NCBI GenBank assembly: GCA_947451445.1
Contig: CANFZJ010000046.1
Location: 1-13,229 of the forward strand
DNA from: Comamonadaceae bacterium
GTDB lineage: Bacteria; Pseudomonadota; Gammaproteobacteria; Burkholderiales; Burkholderiaceae_C
DNA: 13,229 nucleotides
Direction of reading: 5' to 3'
Position numbers and translations under genes: made by a program. Each line of letters opens with the position of its first letter. Position 1 is the stretch's first letter. The notes beneath the pieces were generated by a model. It saw nothing but the letters and a program-made list of their open reading frames with translations, had not been told where the DNA came from and searched no databases. Shown here in pieces: positions 1 through 6,823 of this stretch.

Positions 1-301
1 CGAGTTCAACCAGTACGAAGTCGAAGCCGAAAACATGGGCGACGCGCTGAACTACCTGGAAGACGGCATGGAACTGGAAGTCGTGTTCTACGACGGCAAA
101 GCCATTTCGGTCGAACTGCCCACCAGCGTGCAGCGCGAGATCACCTGGACCGAGCCCGCCGTCAAGGGCGACACGTCCGGCAAGGTGCTCAAGCCCGCCA
201 AGATCGCTACCGGCTTTGAGTTCGGCGTGCCGATCTTTGTGGCCCAAGGCGACAAAGTCGAAATCGACACCCGCACGGGCGAATACCGCAAGCGCGTGTA
301 A
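1..301 (+). CDS. efp: Elongation factor P, C-terminal part (5' end outside window)
   Basis: Elongation factor P binds the ribosome next to the P-site tRNA and relieves stalling at polyproline stretches. Only about 99 C-terminal residues are present (reading frame from base 2), against about 185 for the full protein. They cover the second and third OB-fold domains. The family signature K-x-A-x(4)-G-x(2)-[LIV]-x-V-P is visible as KPAKIATGFEFGVP, followed by VAQGDKVEIDTRTGEY and a typical RKRV end. The N-terminal domain with the modified residue lies outside the window, so I cannot tell whether this is the rhamnosylated-Arg or the lysylated-Lys type. The TAA stop is followed within 25 bases by an intrinsic terminator, so the gene is probably the end of its transcript. 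Identification is near certain. Confidence 0.97.
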   Translation, partial: EFNQYEVEAENMGDALNYLEDGMELEVVFYDGKAISVELPTSVQREITWTEPAVKGDTSGKVLKPAKIATGFEFGVPIFVAQGDKVEIDTRTGEYRKRV

Positions 302-324
302 CGTCCGGCCCTTGGCTGTTCGTG

Positions 325-351
325 AAAAAGGCTCCTGTGGGAGCCTTTTTT
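325..351 (+). terminator. Intrinsic terminator after efp
   Basis: The arm AAAAAGGCTCC (325-335) pairs with GGAGCCTTTTT (340-350) around a 4-base loop, and the run of T continues to 351. This is a textbook Rho-independent terminator starting 24 bases after the efp stop. Because the A-tract and T-tract are symmetrical it could also stop minus-strand transcription, but no minus-strand gene reaches it. Confidence 0.93.
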
Positions 352-427
352 GTGCACAAAATCACTTAAAAATTTCATTGTTGTTGGAAAATGCCGGCAC
401 CCGCACTTTGTATTCACTCCCTCCCTT

Positions 428-1033
428 ATGTCCAAAAATATTTTTACGGTATGCATGGTTCTAGCGGTTTGTGCCACGGCAGCGCTCCAGGGGTGCCAAT
501 CCACACCACCACCCGTGCCGCCCGCTGTCGCCGCGTACACCGGCCCCACGCTGTCGGTCGAGCAATCCGAGCGCGGCGTACAAATCTTTTTGCCCAGCGC
601 GGCATTGTTTGAAACGGGCAAATCGGAGCTGCATGCATCCATCGCCGGGCCTTACATTGCGCGGGTGGCCCAACTGCTCAGCACCAAGACAAGTAAAAAT
701 GTTTTGCTGGAAGGGCATACCGACGATGTAGGCTCTGCCCCACTCAACCAGGCGCTGTCCGAGGCACGTGCACGCGCAGTGCGCGACGCACTGCAAAAGC
801 AAGGCATTCCTGCCGAGCGCATGAACACCGTGGGCTACTCTTACAACCGGCCCGTGGCATCCAACGCCACCGAAGACGGACGCCGACTCAACCGCCGCGT
901 CGAGGTCATCATCCTGGACGAAAAGGTGGAAAACATCACACGGGATGAACCCGCCAACGCATTCGACTCGGCCTGGAGCAAGCTCAAACAGATGGTGGAC
1001 CAGGGTCTGGTGAAGCCCCTGCCTGGCCAGTGA
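428..1033 (+). CDS. OmpA-family peptidoglycan-binding lipoprotein
   Basis: Predicted outer-membrane lipoprotein of 201 residues that would tether the envelope to peptidoglycan. Residues 1-22 form a lipoprotein signal (MSKNIF then a hydrophobic stretch), and the lipobox ends ALQGC with Cys23 as the lipidation site. A Pro-rich linker (about 27-37) leads to an OmpA C-terminal domain (about 52-163). The motif LLEGHTDDVG (93-102) carries the conserved Asp, and RRLNRRVEV (152-160) the conserved Arg; these bind diaminopimelate in this family. A short charged tail follows (164-201). The frame is open upstream to a TTG at 350, but the ATG at 428 gives the clean signal peptide and lies after the efp terminator. 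No purine-rich ribosome binding site precedes it; the upstream bases are pyrimidine-rich. Its stop overlaps the next gene's start (TGATG), so the two are translationally coupled. It resembles the YiaD group, but the exact role is unknown. Confidence 0.88.
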   Translation: MSKNIFTVCMVLAVCATAALQGCQSTPPPVPPAVAAYTGPTLSVEQSERGVQIFLPSAALFETGKSELHASIAGPYIARVAQLLSTKTSKNVLLEGHTDDVGSAPLNQALSEARARAVRDALQKQGIPAERMNTVGYSYNRPVASNATEDGRRLNRRVEVIILDEKVENITRDEPANAFDSAWSKLKQMVDQGLVKPLPGQ

Positions 1034-1929
1034 TGCACACCCCTGTCAACCGCCGCGCATTGCTGGCCGCGGGCTTGGGCAGTGCCAGCCTGCGGGCCAC
1101 TGCAGGTGCGCCCGCACCAACCACCGCGCGGCGCGTGGGTGGGCCGAACGGCGCACGGCTGGGCTTGGCACTGGGCGGGGGTTCCGCCCGGGGGTTTTCG
1201 CACATCGGCGTGCTCAAAGCCCTGGAAGAGGCCGGTTACCGGCCCGATGTGGTGGTGGGCACCAGTGCCGGTGCCTTGGTGGGCGTAATGTATGCGGCAG
1301 GCTTCACCCCCTGGCAGATCGAAGAAGTGGCCCTCAAAGTACGCGACATCGAGCTGGCGGACACCAACCCGGCCAGCAAGCGCGGCATGTACTCGGGGGA
1401 GGCTTTGCAGAAGCTGGTGAACGGCTTCCTCAAATACCAACCCATCGAGCGGCTCAAGCTGCCCTATGCAGCGATTGCCACCAACCTCGCCTCGGGCGAG
1501 CCTGTGGTTTTGCGCACCGGTGACGCAGGCTTGGCCGTGCGCGCATCCTGTGCCATCCCCGGCGTATTTGTACCTACCTTGGTGGATGGTGTTGAATTGG
1601 TCGATGGCGGCCTGGTCAGCCCACTCCCCGTCAAACAGGCACGCCTGCTGGGCGCAGACTTGGTGATTGCGGTAGATGTAGGAACCCCGCCCAAAAACAC
1701 CGTGGGCTCCGGCCTGTATGAAATCATCCTGCAGTCCTTTGAAATCATGGGCCGGGCGCTCACCCAGCTGGAGGCGCAGCAGGCCGATTGCGTGATTCGG
1801 CCCGATACCTCCCGCTTCAGCAGCACCGACTTCGCGGCCCGCAAAGACCTGGTACAGGCCGGGTACGAGGCGGGGCGCAAAGCACTGCCCGATGTAGCCC
1901 GCAAAATACTTCCGCGCGCCAAGGGCTAA
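1033..1929 (+). CDS. Patatin-like phospholipase, RssA-like, exported
   Basis: Predicted Ser-Asp lipid acyl hydrolase of 298 residues. The patatin landmarks are all present and in order: the oxyanion-hole loop GGGSARG (48-54), the nucleophile elbow GTSAG (76-80, Ser78), and the catalytic Asp in DGG (191-193, Asp191). The spacing matches the bacterial RssA/YchK subgroup. The N-terminus begins with NRRALLAAGLGSASL and continues to an Ala-rich stretch ending AGAPA. This looks like an export signal, possibly Tat because of the RR pair, with cleavage near residue 26, so the enzyme probably acts in the periplasm on phospholipid. The ATG at 1033 is chosen over a GTG at 1030 because it forms a TGATG overlap with the upstream lipoprotein gene. 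The substrate is not readable from sequence. The TAA stop abuts a palindromic repeat element. Confidence 0.92.
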   Translation: MHTPVNRRALLAAGLGSASLRATAGAPAPTTARRVGGPNGARLGLALGGGSARGFSHIGVLKALEEAGYRPDVVVGTSAGALVGVMYAAGFTPWQIEEVALKVRDIELADTNPASKRGMYSGEALQKLVNGFLKYQPIERLKLPYAAIATNLASGEPVVLRTGDAGLAVRASCAIPGVFVPTLVDGVELVDGGLVSPLPVKQARLLGADLVIAVDVGTPPKNTVGSGLYEIILQSFEIMGRALTQLEAQQADCVIRPDTSRFSSTDFAARKDLVQAGYEAGRKALPDVARKILPRAKG

Positions 1930-2028
1930 TTCCATTTCCAAATCATTTCTGTCTAGGCGTGAAGCCGCAGACAGTGCTGTAGCACGGCAAGGCGAAACAA
2001 CAACGACAGGGATGATTTAGAAATGGAA
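1930..2028. repeat. Palindromic repeat element with TAA flanks (MITE-like)
   Basis: The sequence from 1929-1953 is the imperfect reverse complement of 2005-2029 (about 22 of 25 positions agree). The terminal parts read TTCCATTTC and GAAATGGAA. The interior holds a small perfect hairpin, GTGCT-GT-AGCAC (1974-1985). The trinucleotide TAA occurs directly on both sides (1927-1929 and 2029-2031), which would fit a 3-base target duplication; at the left it doubles as the stop codon of the phospholipase gene. No protein is encoded. The inner sequence (GCCGCAGACAGTGCTG...AGCACGGCAAGGCG) resembles intergenic repeats I associate with Burkholderiales, but this is from memory and unchecked. Confidence 0.6.
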
Positions 2029-2056
2029 TAAGAACGCATTAACGTTGAAGGGATAC

Positions 2057-2084
2057 AAAAAAGGCTTCCTCGGAAGCCTTTTTT
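2057..2084. terminator. Bidirectional intrinsic terminator between convergent genes
   Basis: AAAAAAGGCTTC (2057-2068) pairs perfectly with GAAGCCTTTTTT (2073-2084) around the loop CTCG. Six As before and six Ts after the GC stem make it functional in both directions. It lies between the end of the phospholipase gene (plus) and the end of the glycosyltransferase gene (minus), whose stop is only 20 bases away, so it probably serves both. Confidence 0.93.
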
Positions 2085-2103
2085 GCGCGACCACCGGCAC
2101 ACG

Positions 2104-3705
2104 CTAATGGACGCGACAGACCCCGGTAGCGCTGGGCAGAATGATGCCCCAGCGCACTGTGACGGCAGCACGGGTAGCTACAGGCTGCTGGGCATCCGCC
2201 CACGGAATGCTCAACGTACCCGTCACAGAAGCCCGGGCCATCAAACCGTTCAGCACCGCGCTGTTGTCCGCAGTACCCGTCGCGCCATTGGTCTGGTCGT
2301 CGAGCACCAGGGCACCGCAATGCTGCAGCGCCTCTTCATTGAGCCAGGGTGACTTGAAAAAATGCCCGTCAATCAGCACCGCGATGCGCTGCTGCGGGCT
2401 GTGGGCCACCACGGTGCCGCCTAGCCAGACGTCGGACACCACTACCCGCAGCGGCATGTCGGTGTGCTGTTGCCACACGTCCATGGCATTGCGTGCCAAC
2501 AATGGCCCCGGAAAGTTCACCCGCGTACGCCAATGGAAATGCTCGGCCACCACCGTACGGCCCAATGTCATGCCCAGGCACAACACCAGCTGTACCGCCG
2601 CCACGCACCCCAGCGTGCGCCGCACCAAGCGAGGCGAGTCACCCGTGCGCACCAGCGCCATCGCCAGCAAGCCCACGGTCAAAAACGCATTGGTGCCCCA
2701 GCGCGCCTGCAGCTCGGTACGCGTCGCCACGGCGTAAACCAGTGTCAACACCAGCGGAGACAGCGTGGTCACCCACAAAAACAAGCGCTCTCCCGCAGGC
2801 AGCGGGGTGTGGCTCTCTGGGCTGACCGCCCCCCGCTGCGGCAGCAGCACAAAGACCAGCCCCAGCAGCATAGGCAGTAGCCGCACCAGCTGCACCGCCA
2901 AAAAGCCGAGCAAACCGCGCAGACCCGACCACCAACCCGCCATGGGCTGGCTCATGCTGCGGGCGTATTGGAAGGGTAAAAAGTTGGTGGATTCCAGCCA
3001 GACCGCATGCGGCAGCAGCACCACCGCAAACACACTGGCCGCCACCGCTACGCCCACCAGCGTGCGGCGCCGGTGCATGGCCCGGTCCAGCAGCAAATAC
3101 AGCACCAGGCCCGCAATGGGCATGACAGCCACATATTTCACCAGCATGGACAGCGCAGCAAACAGGCCCGTCAACGCCCACAGCCGCAGGTCGCCGCTGC
3201 GGGTCGCCCTGTAAAACAGCAACACCATCGCCGCCTGGAACGGCAGCAACGCGGTGCTGTGGTTGAAGTTGTCGCCACCCACGTTGTGGTACGCCACCAA
3301 CGAGGTCAGCGCCATGGCCACCAAGGCACGCTGGGGCGGCATGAAGGCGCAGCCCAACCGCCAGGTGAGCCACATCGCCATCGCAATGCTGGCCTGGGCC
3401 GCCACCAGCGGCAGCACCAGCGACGGGCCAAACAGTTGCAGCAGGCCGTGCATGATCCACGACGGCACCGGCGGGTGCTTCCAGTAGCCGTTTTCAAGCG
3501 AAAAGGCCCAGGCAAACTGCTCGGCCGAGTCCACCTCCAGCGAGGTATAGGTCAGCCAAAAGGCAATGCCCCACAGCAGCACCTGGCCTACGCACAGCGC
3601 CAGCGCAATCTGCCACGCAGGCCGCAGGATCCGCCGGTGCCATGGCTTTGGCGACAACACCGTGCCGTCCTGTAAAGGCAAAGCAAGTAAGTCTGAATTC
3701 ACCAT
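2104..3705 (-). CDS. GT39/ArnT-type membrane glycosyltransferase (PMT_2 superfamily)
   Basis: Integral inner-membrane protein of 533 residues that would transfer a sugar from a polyprenyl-phosphate donor on the periplasmic side (GT-C fold). After a short cytoplasmic N-terminus there is a first membrane helix at about 32-52. The first large loop carries the Asp/Glu pair typical of the superfamily (EVDSAEQFAW, Asp59 and Glu62) and the conserved YWKHPPVPSW (74-83). Roughly ten further hydrophobic segments run to about residue 390. A soluble C-terminal part of about 140 residues follows, without recognisable motifs. The start ATG (complement of 3703-3705) has TAAAGG six bases upstream. It lies 36 bases after the DUF349 gene stop, so cotranscription is likely. 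The acceptor (lipid A, protein or a glycolipid) cannot be decided; true ArnT with aminoarabinose would need the arn genes, which are not here. Confidence 0.87.
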   Translation of the reverse strand: MVNSDLLALPLQDGTVLSPKPWHRRILRPAWQIALALCVGQVLLWGIAFWLTYTSLEVDSAEQFAWAFSLENGYWKHPPVPSWIMHGLLQLFGPSLVLPLVAAQASIAMAMWLTWRLGCAFMPPQRALVAMALTSLVAYHNVGGDNFNHSTALLPFQAAMVLLFYRATRSGDLRLWALTGLFAALSMLVKYVAVMPIAGLVLYLLLDRAMHRRRTLVGVAVAASVFAVVLLPHAVWLESTNFLPFQYARSMSQPMAGWWSGLRGLLGFLAVQLVRLLPMLLGLVFVLLPQRGAVSPESHTPLPAGERLFLWVTTLSPLVLTLVYAVATRTELQARWGTNAFLTVGLLAMALVRTGDSPRLVRRTLGCVAAVQLVLCLGMTLGRTVVAEHFHWRTRVNFPGPLLARNAMDVWQQHTDMPLRVVVSDVWLGGTVVAHSPQQRIAVLIDGHFFKSPWLNEEALQHCGALVLDDQTNGATGTADNSAVLNGLMARASVTGTLSIPWADAQQPVATRAAVTVRWGIILPSATGVCRVH

Positions 3706-3741
3706 CTCATGCCTTTACAAATTACCCTGCCCCAGAATGCT

Positions 3742-6579
3742 TTAGCGCTTGAGCAGCGCTTTCAACACCGTTTGCAAGCGGCGCGCATTGCCTGCGTCAA
3801 AGCTGCTGGCCAGCACCTTGGCGGCATCTTGCGCCCAGGTTTGTGCGGGAGCCGGGTCGTTGCGCTTGGTCAGCAGCTGCAGCTGCAGCATGCGGCGGGC
3901 ACTGATGTGCTCGGCGGGCGTGGGCGCTTCGGCGGCCATTTCCAGGCGCAGCAAGGCGGTGGCGGACTGGTCGTCTTTAGGGGCAGTGGCAATGGCTTGC
4001 GACCATGCCGTGCGGGTGGCGGCGTTGACACCGCTGCCCAGGGCTTGGGCACTCGGCAGCTGGGCTGCATCGCGCTTTTCCCAGGCACCCAGCAGGTCGG
4101 TGAGGACTTCGCCGTGGGCTTGGGCGGCCAGCTTTTTCAGGGCATGTTGGGCGTTTTCCAGCGCATCGCGCTGGGCACGGAAGGCGGCGTCCCCCAGACG
4201 CGGGCCACGGTCTTCAAAGGCGGGGCGGTCGCCATAACGTCCCATATCGCGGCCACCGTCACGTCCTGCACCACGGGGACCGCGGTCGTCACGGATAGGC
4301 TCGAACTTGTTGTCGCCAGGACGGGGAGCGCCGCGTGGGCTGTCCTTGCGGTCGCCAAACTTGCCACCACGGCCTGCCACAACGGGTTCGGCTTTCTTCA
4401 TGCCGGGGCGGTCATCGCCGCGCATGGCGACGACGGGTTTGCGTACGGGCTTGGGGGCTTCGACCGGAGCGGCTTCTGCCACAGGCTCGGCACTCGCTTC
4501 CGCATCTGCTACTACTTCTGTAGCTGCTTGTGCAGACTCTACCTGCGCTACAGCCGTATTTTCTTCAGAAACATCGGCCACCGGTGCAGCCGCCTGCACA
4601 TCGACCTGCACATAGGCTTGGACGGCGGACTGGGCCACGGCCTCTACCTTGTCGGCAGCCACGGCGGCTTGCGCCAGGGCCTGGCCGCGCAGGGCGGCTT
4701 CCAGGCCGGTCATGGCGCTGCGGATTTTCTGCGCGTCGCCGGTGGCGTTGGCCGCGTCCAGCGCCTTGGCGGCATCCAGCACCATGCGGTCGCGGTCGCT
4801 CAGGGCCGAGGCGGACTTTTCACGCTCTTCGGTCTTGCGGTTGAAGGCTTCGTCAATAGGCTTGCGGAAGGCGTCCCACAGCTTTTGCTCGAATTTGCGG
4901 TCCATCGGCACGCCCTGGGCTTCGGCCTGCCAGCGCTGCTGCAAGGCCTTCACGGCGTCGATGCGCAGCACGGGCGCAGCGCCCAGCACTTTGGCTTCTT
5001 CAATCATGGCGTGGCGGCGGTCCACACTGGCTTTTTGCAGGTTTTCCAGTGGTGCGGCGGCTTGGCCGATGGCCTCTTTCCACAGCGCTTGCATTTCGGC
5101 AAAGGCCTTTTCGCCCAGGTGGCCCGCGTCGCGCCAGCGGTCGCCAAACTGGTGTAGCACGCGGGAGAAGCCCTTCCAGTCGTTGTCTTTGGCGGTAGTG
5201 TTGTCGGCCGCCCAGGCCTTGACTTCTTCGATCAGCGCCAGGCGCAGGGCCTTGTGGGCGACGGCTTCGGTCTTGACCTTGTCCAGCCAGGCTTCGACGA
5301 CTTTGTAAGCTTCGTTGCAGGCGTCGTCAAAACGCTTCCACAGCGCGTGGTTGGGCACGCCGCCTTGGTCGGTTTGCTTCCACTGGTCACGCATCGCACG
5401 CAGGGTGTCTTGCATCTTGCGGCCGCCCAGGGCGTGGCCGTCAGGACGCTTCAACAAGCCTTCGGCCTTGATCAACAGCTCTTCGCGCAGTTGGTCGGCG
5501 CGCCAGCGTTGCCAGCCTTCCAGTTCACCGGCCGCAGCCAGTGCGGCCTGGGCGGCGTTGCCCAGCTTGTCATCGACCAGGCGGTTGTTTTCTTTAAGTG
5601 CGTTGCGCAGTGCGGCAGCGGCACCCGCACTGGCTTTGCCGTGGCCTTCGGCGACTTCTTGCTCGACCTTGGTCAGCGCGTCTTGCACGGCCTTGTTGGC
5701 GGCTTCGCGCAGAGCCGGGTCTACCGGGGTCTTGGCGGGGCGGGCAGGCTTGGCGGTTTCCAGTGGCACGCCACGGGCCACGCGCAGTTCATCGGCCCAC
5801 ACGTTGACCGGGGGCAGCGGCGCGGCGGCGTCGGCATCGGCCGCCACGGTCAGCGCCAGTGCGCCCTGGAAAGCGTCCCACACGACCAGCAGCTGGCCGC
5901 GCGAGGCGTCGAGCATGGTGGGGTATTTGCCGTCCACACTGGTCCAGTTGGCGTCGGCCGCGAGCGCAGTGGCCTGGTCTTGCCAGTGCTGCACGTCGGT
6001 ACGCAGCACCTCCAGCGCGGTTTGGGCGTCGCGCCAGGGTTTGGTAGACAGCACTTCGATGCGCTGGGCCAGCAGCACGGCGGCTTCACGCTGGACTTGC
6101 ACACGGTGCTGCAGGTCTTCAATGCCTTTGACACGGTCGGCCAGTTGCACTTTGAGTGCGGCCAGGGGTTCTTTGCTCAGTGGCGCGCCGGCTTTGGCGG
6201 CGTCGCGCTGCCAGGCCATGGCGTCGGCCATGTTCAGCTTGGGCAGGGCCAGCAGGGCGTTGGCTTTGCGCGCCCATTCGGCGGCGATGATTTCAGCACC
6301 CTTGGTGCGCTTGAGTTCGTCGATCTTTTCGCGCAGCGGTTTGGCAGCGCCCCGGTCGCGGCCATTCAGCTCTTGAAACACTTCCTGCATCTGCTCGTAA
6401 CCAGGGTCGGTGGCCAGCCAGTCGCGCACGCGCTGGGCCCGCTCACTGGAGGTGTGGGCCGAAAAGGCGCCGCCAGTCAGGGCGTCGAGTGGGTGTGGTT
6501 CGTTGGATTTGGTAGAGGTCACAGCGGGCTTTGCAGGCGGAGTTACAGGCGTAGTTTTGGGAGCGGAGAAACCGAACAT
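3742..6579 (-). CDS. DUF349 domain protein with Arg/Gly-rich disordered region
   Basis: Large soluble protein of 945 residues and unknown function. At least three DUF349-type repeats are visible, each a helical unit with a W...LW pattern: DQWKQTDQGG...LWKRFDDACNEAYK (about 400-425), DRWRDAG...LWKEAIG (about 480-503) and QQRWQAEAQG...LWDAFRKPIDEAF (about 545-578). The rest of residues 50-620 is Ala/Glu/Lys-rich and probably helical or coiled coil. An Ala/Val/Glu linker (about 630-710) is followed by a basic Arg/Gly/Asp-rich, surely disordered stretch (about 712-795) and a helical C-terminal domain. There is no signal peptide or membrane segment. The frame opens at 6621, but I start at the ATG at 6579 because MFGFSAPK is a typical beginning for this family. 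It is probably the first gene of a two-gene unit with the glycosyltransferase. The 5' region has two hairpins (6651-6667 and 6667-6687); I see no convincing promoter. Confidence 0.85.
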   Translation of the reverse strand: MFGFSAPKTTPVTPPAKPAVTSTKSNEPHPLDALTGGAFSAHTSSERAQRVRDWLATDPGYEQMQEVFQELNGRDRGAAKPLREKIDELKRTKGAEIIAAEWARKANALLALPKLNMADAMAWQRDAAKAGAPLSKEPLAALKVQLADRVKGIEDLQHRVQVQREAAVLLAQRIEVLSTKPWRDAQTALEVLRTDVQHWQDQATALAADANWTSVDGKYPTMLDASRGQLLVVWDAFQGALALTVAADADAAAPLPPVNVWADELRVARGVPLETAKPARPAKTPVDPALREAANKAVQDALTKVEQEVAEGHGKASAGAAAALRNALKENNRLVDDKLGNAAQAALAAAGELEGWQRWRADQLREELLIKAEGLLKRPDGHALGGRKMQDTLRAMRDQWKQTDQGGVPNHALWKRFDDACNEAYKVVEAWLDKVKTEAVAHKALRLALIEEVKAWAADNTTAKDNDWKGFSRVLHQFGDRWRDAGHLGEKAFAEMQALWKEAIGQAAAPLENLQKASVDRRHAMIEEAKVLGAAPVLRIDAVKALQQRWQAEAQGVPMDRKFEQKLWDAFRKPIDEAFNRKTEEREKSASALSDRDRMVLDAAKALDAANATGDAQKIRSAMTGLEAALRGQALAQAAVAADKVEAVAQSAVQAYVQVDVQAAAPVADVSEENTAVAQVESAQAATEVVADAEASAEPVAEAAPVEAPKPVRKPVVAMRGDDRPGMKKAEPVVAGRGGKFGDRKDSPRGAPRPGDNKFEPIRDDRGPRGAGRDGGRDMGRYGDRPAFEDRGPRLGDAAFRAQRDALENAQHALKKLAAQAHGEVLTDLLGAWEKRDAAQLPSAQALGSGVNAATRTAWSQAIATAPKDDQSATALLRLEMAAEAPTPAEHISARRMLQLQLLTKRNDPAPAQTWAQDAAKVLASSFDAGNARRLQTVLKALLKR
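4506..4560. repeat. Possible short repeat inside the DUF349 gene linker
   Basis: This AT-richer patch in the Ala/Val/Glu linker contains GTAGC (4520-4524) and its inverse GCTAC (4547-4551), plus an inner GCA/TGC pair. The opening words (GCTACTACTTCTGTAGCTGC) resemble the two related inserts in the DUF748 gene. The similarity is partial, and convergent low-complexity coding could produce it. Confidence 0.3.
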
Positions 6580-6747
6580 GGATAGACTTATTCTTGGGTA
6601 AACCAGGGGCAACAGGGTCATCCAGTTGCCGCCGAAGGGATAAAAATCAAGTGGCCTGGGCGGCCACCCGTGCCCTACGGCACCGGGGGCCGGATCAGGG
6701 CTAGGGGGCTATTTTCGCCGCTTTTTTAAATGGCCTTGTAAACAGGT

Positions 6748-6810
6748 CAGAACTTACGCAAGCACCCCTGTGCGCCCAGAGGGCGACACAGGGGGCGCGG
6801 CGTAAGTTCT
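6748..6810. repeat. MITE-like palindrome flanked by ACAGGT direct repeats
   Basis: AGAACTTACGC (6749-6759) and GCGTAAGTTCT (6800-6810) are perfect 11-base inverted ends. Inside, CCCCTGTGCGCCC (6765-6777) pairs with GGGCGACACAGGGG (6781-6794) with a single-base bulge, so the whole element folds into one long hairpin. Directly outside lie ACAGGT at 6742-6747 and ACAGGT at 6811-6816, consistent with a 6-base target-site duplication. It encodes nothing and starts 13 bases beyond the stop of the DUF748 gene. The hairpin may slow or stop transcription from that gene, but there is no T-tract after it on the minus strand. Confidence 0.7.
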
Positions 6811-6823
6811 ACAGGTACTACGG

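Noticed and set aside
841..1941. Minus-strand frame of 366 codons opposite the lipoprotein and lipase genes
   Set aside because: Composition is Cys/His/Gly-rich without domains, and the opposite strand has full OmpA and patatin motifs.
3709..6585. Two long plus-strand open frames (482 and 443 codons) opposite the DUF349 gene
   Set aside because: They are antisense shadows caused by high GC and codon bias. The translations are Gly/His/Leu-rich with no motifs, while the minus strand has clear DUF349 repeats.
6580..6621. Extra 14 residues at the DUF349 protein start
   Set aside because: The ATG at 6579 yields the typical MFGF start; the longer version looks like untranslated leader.
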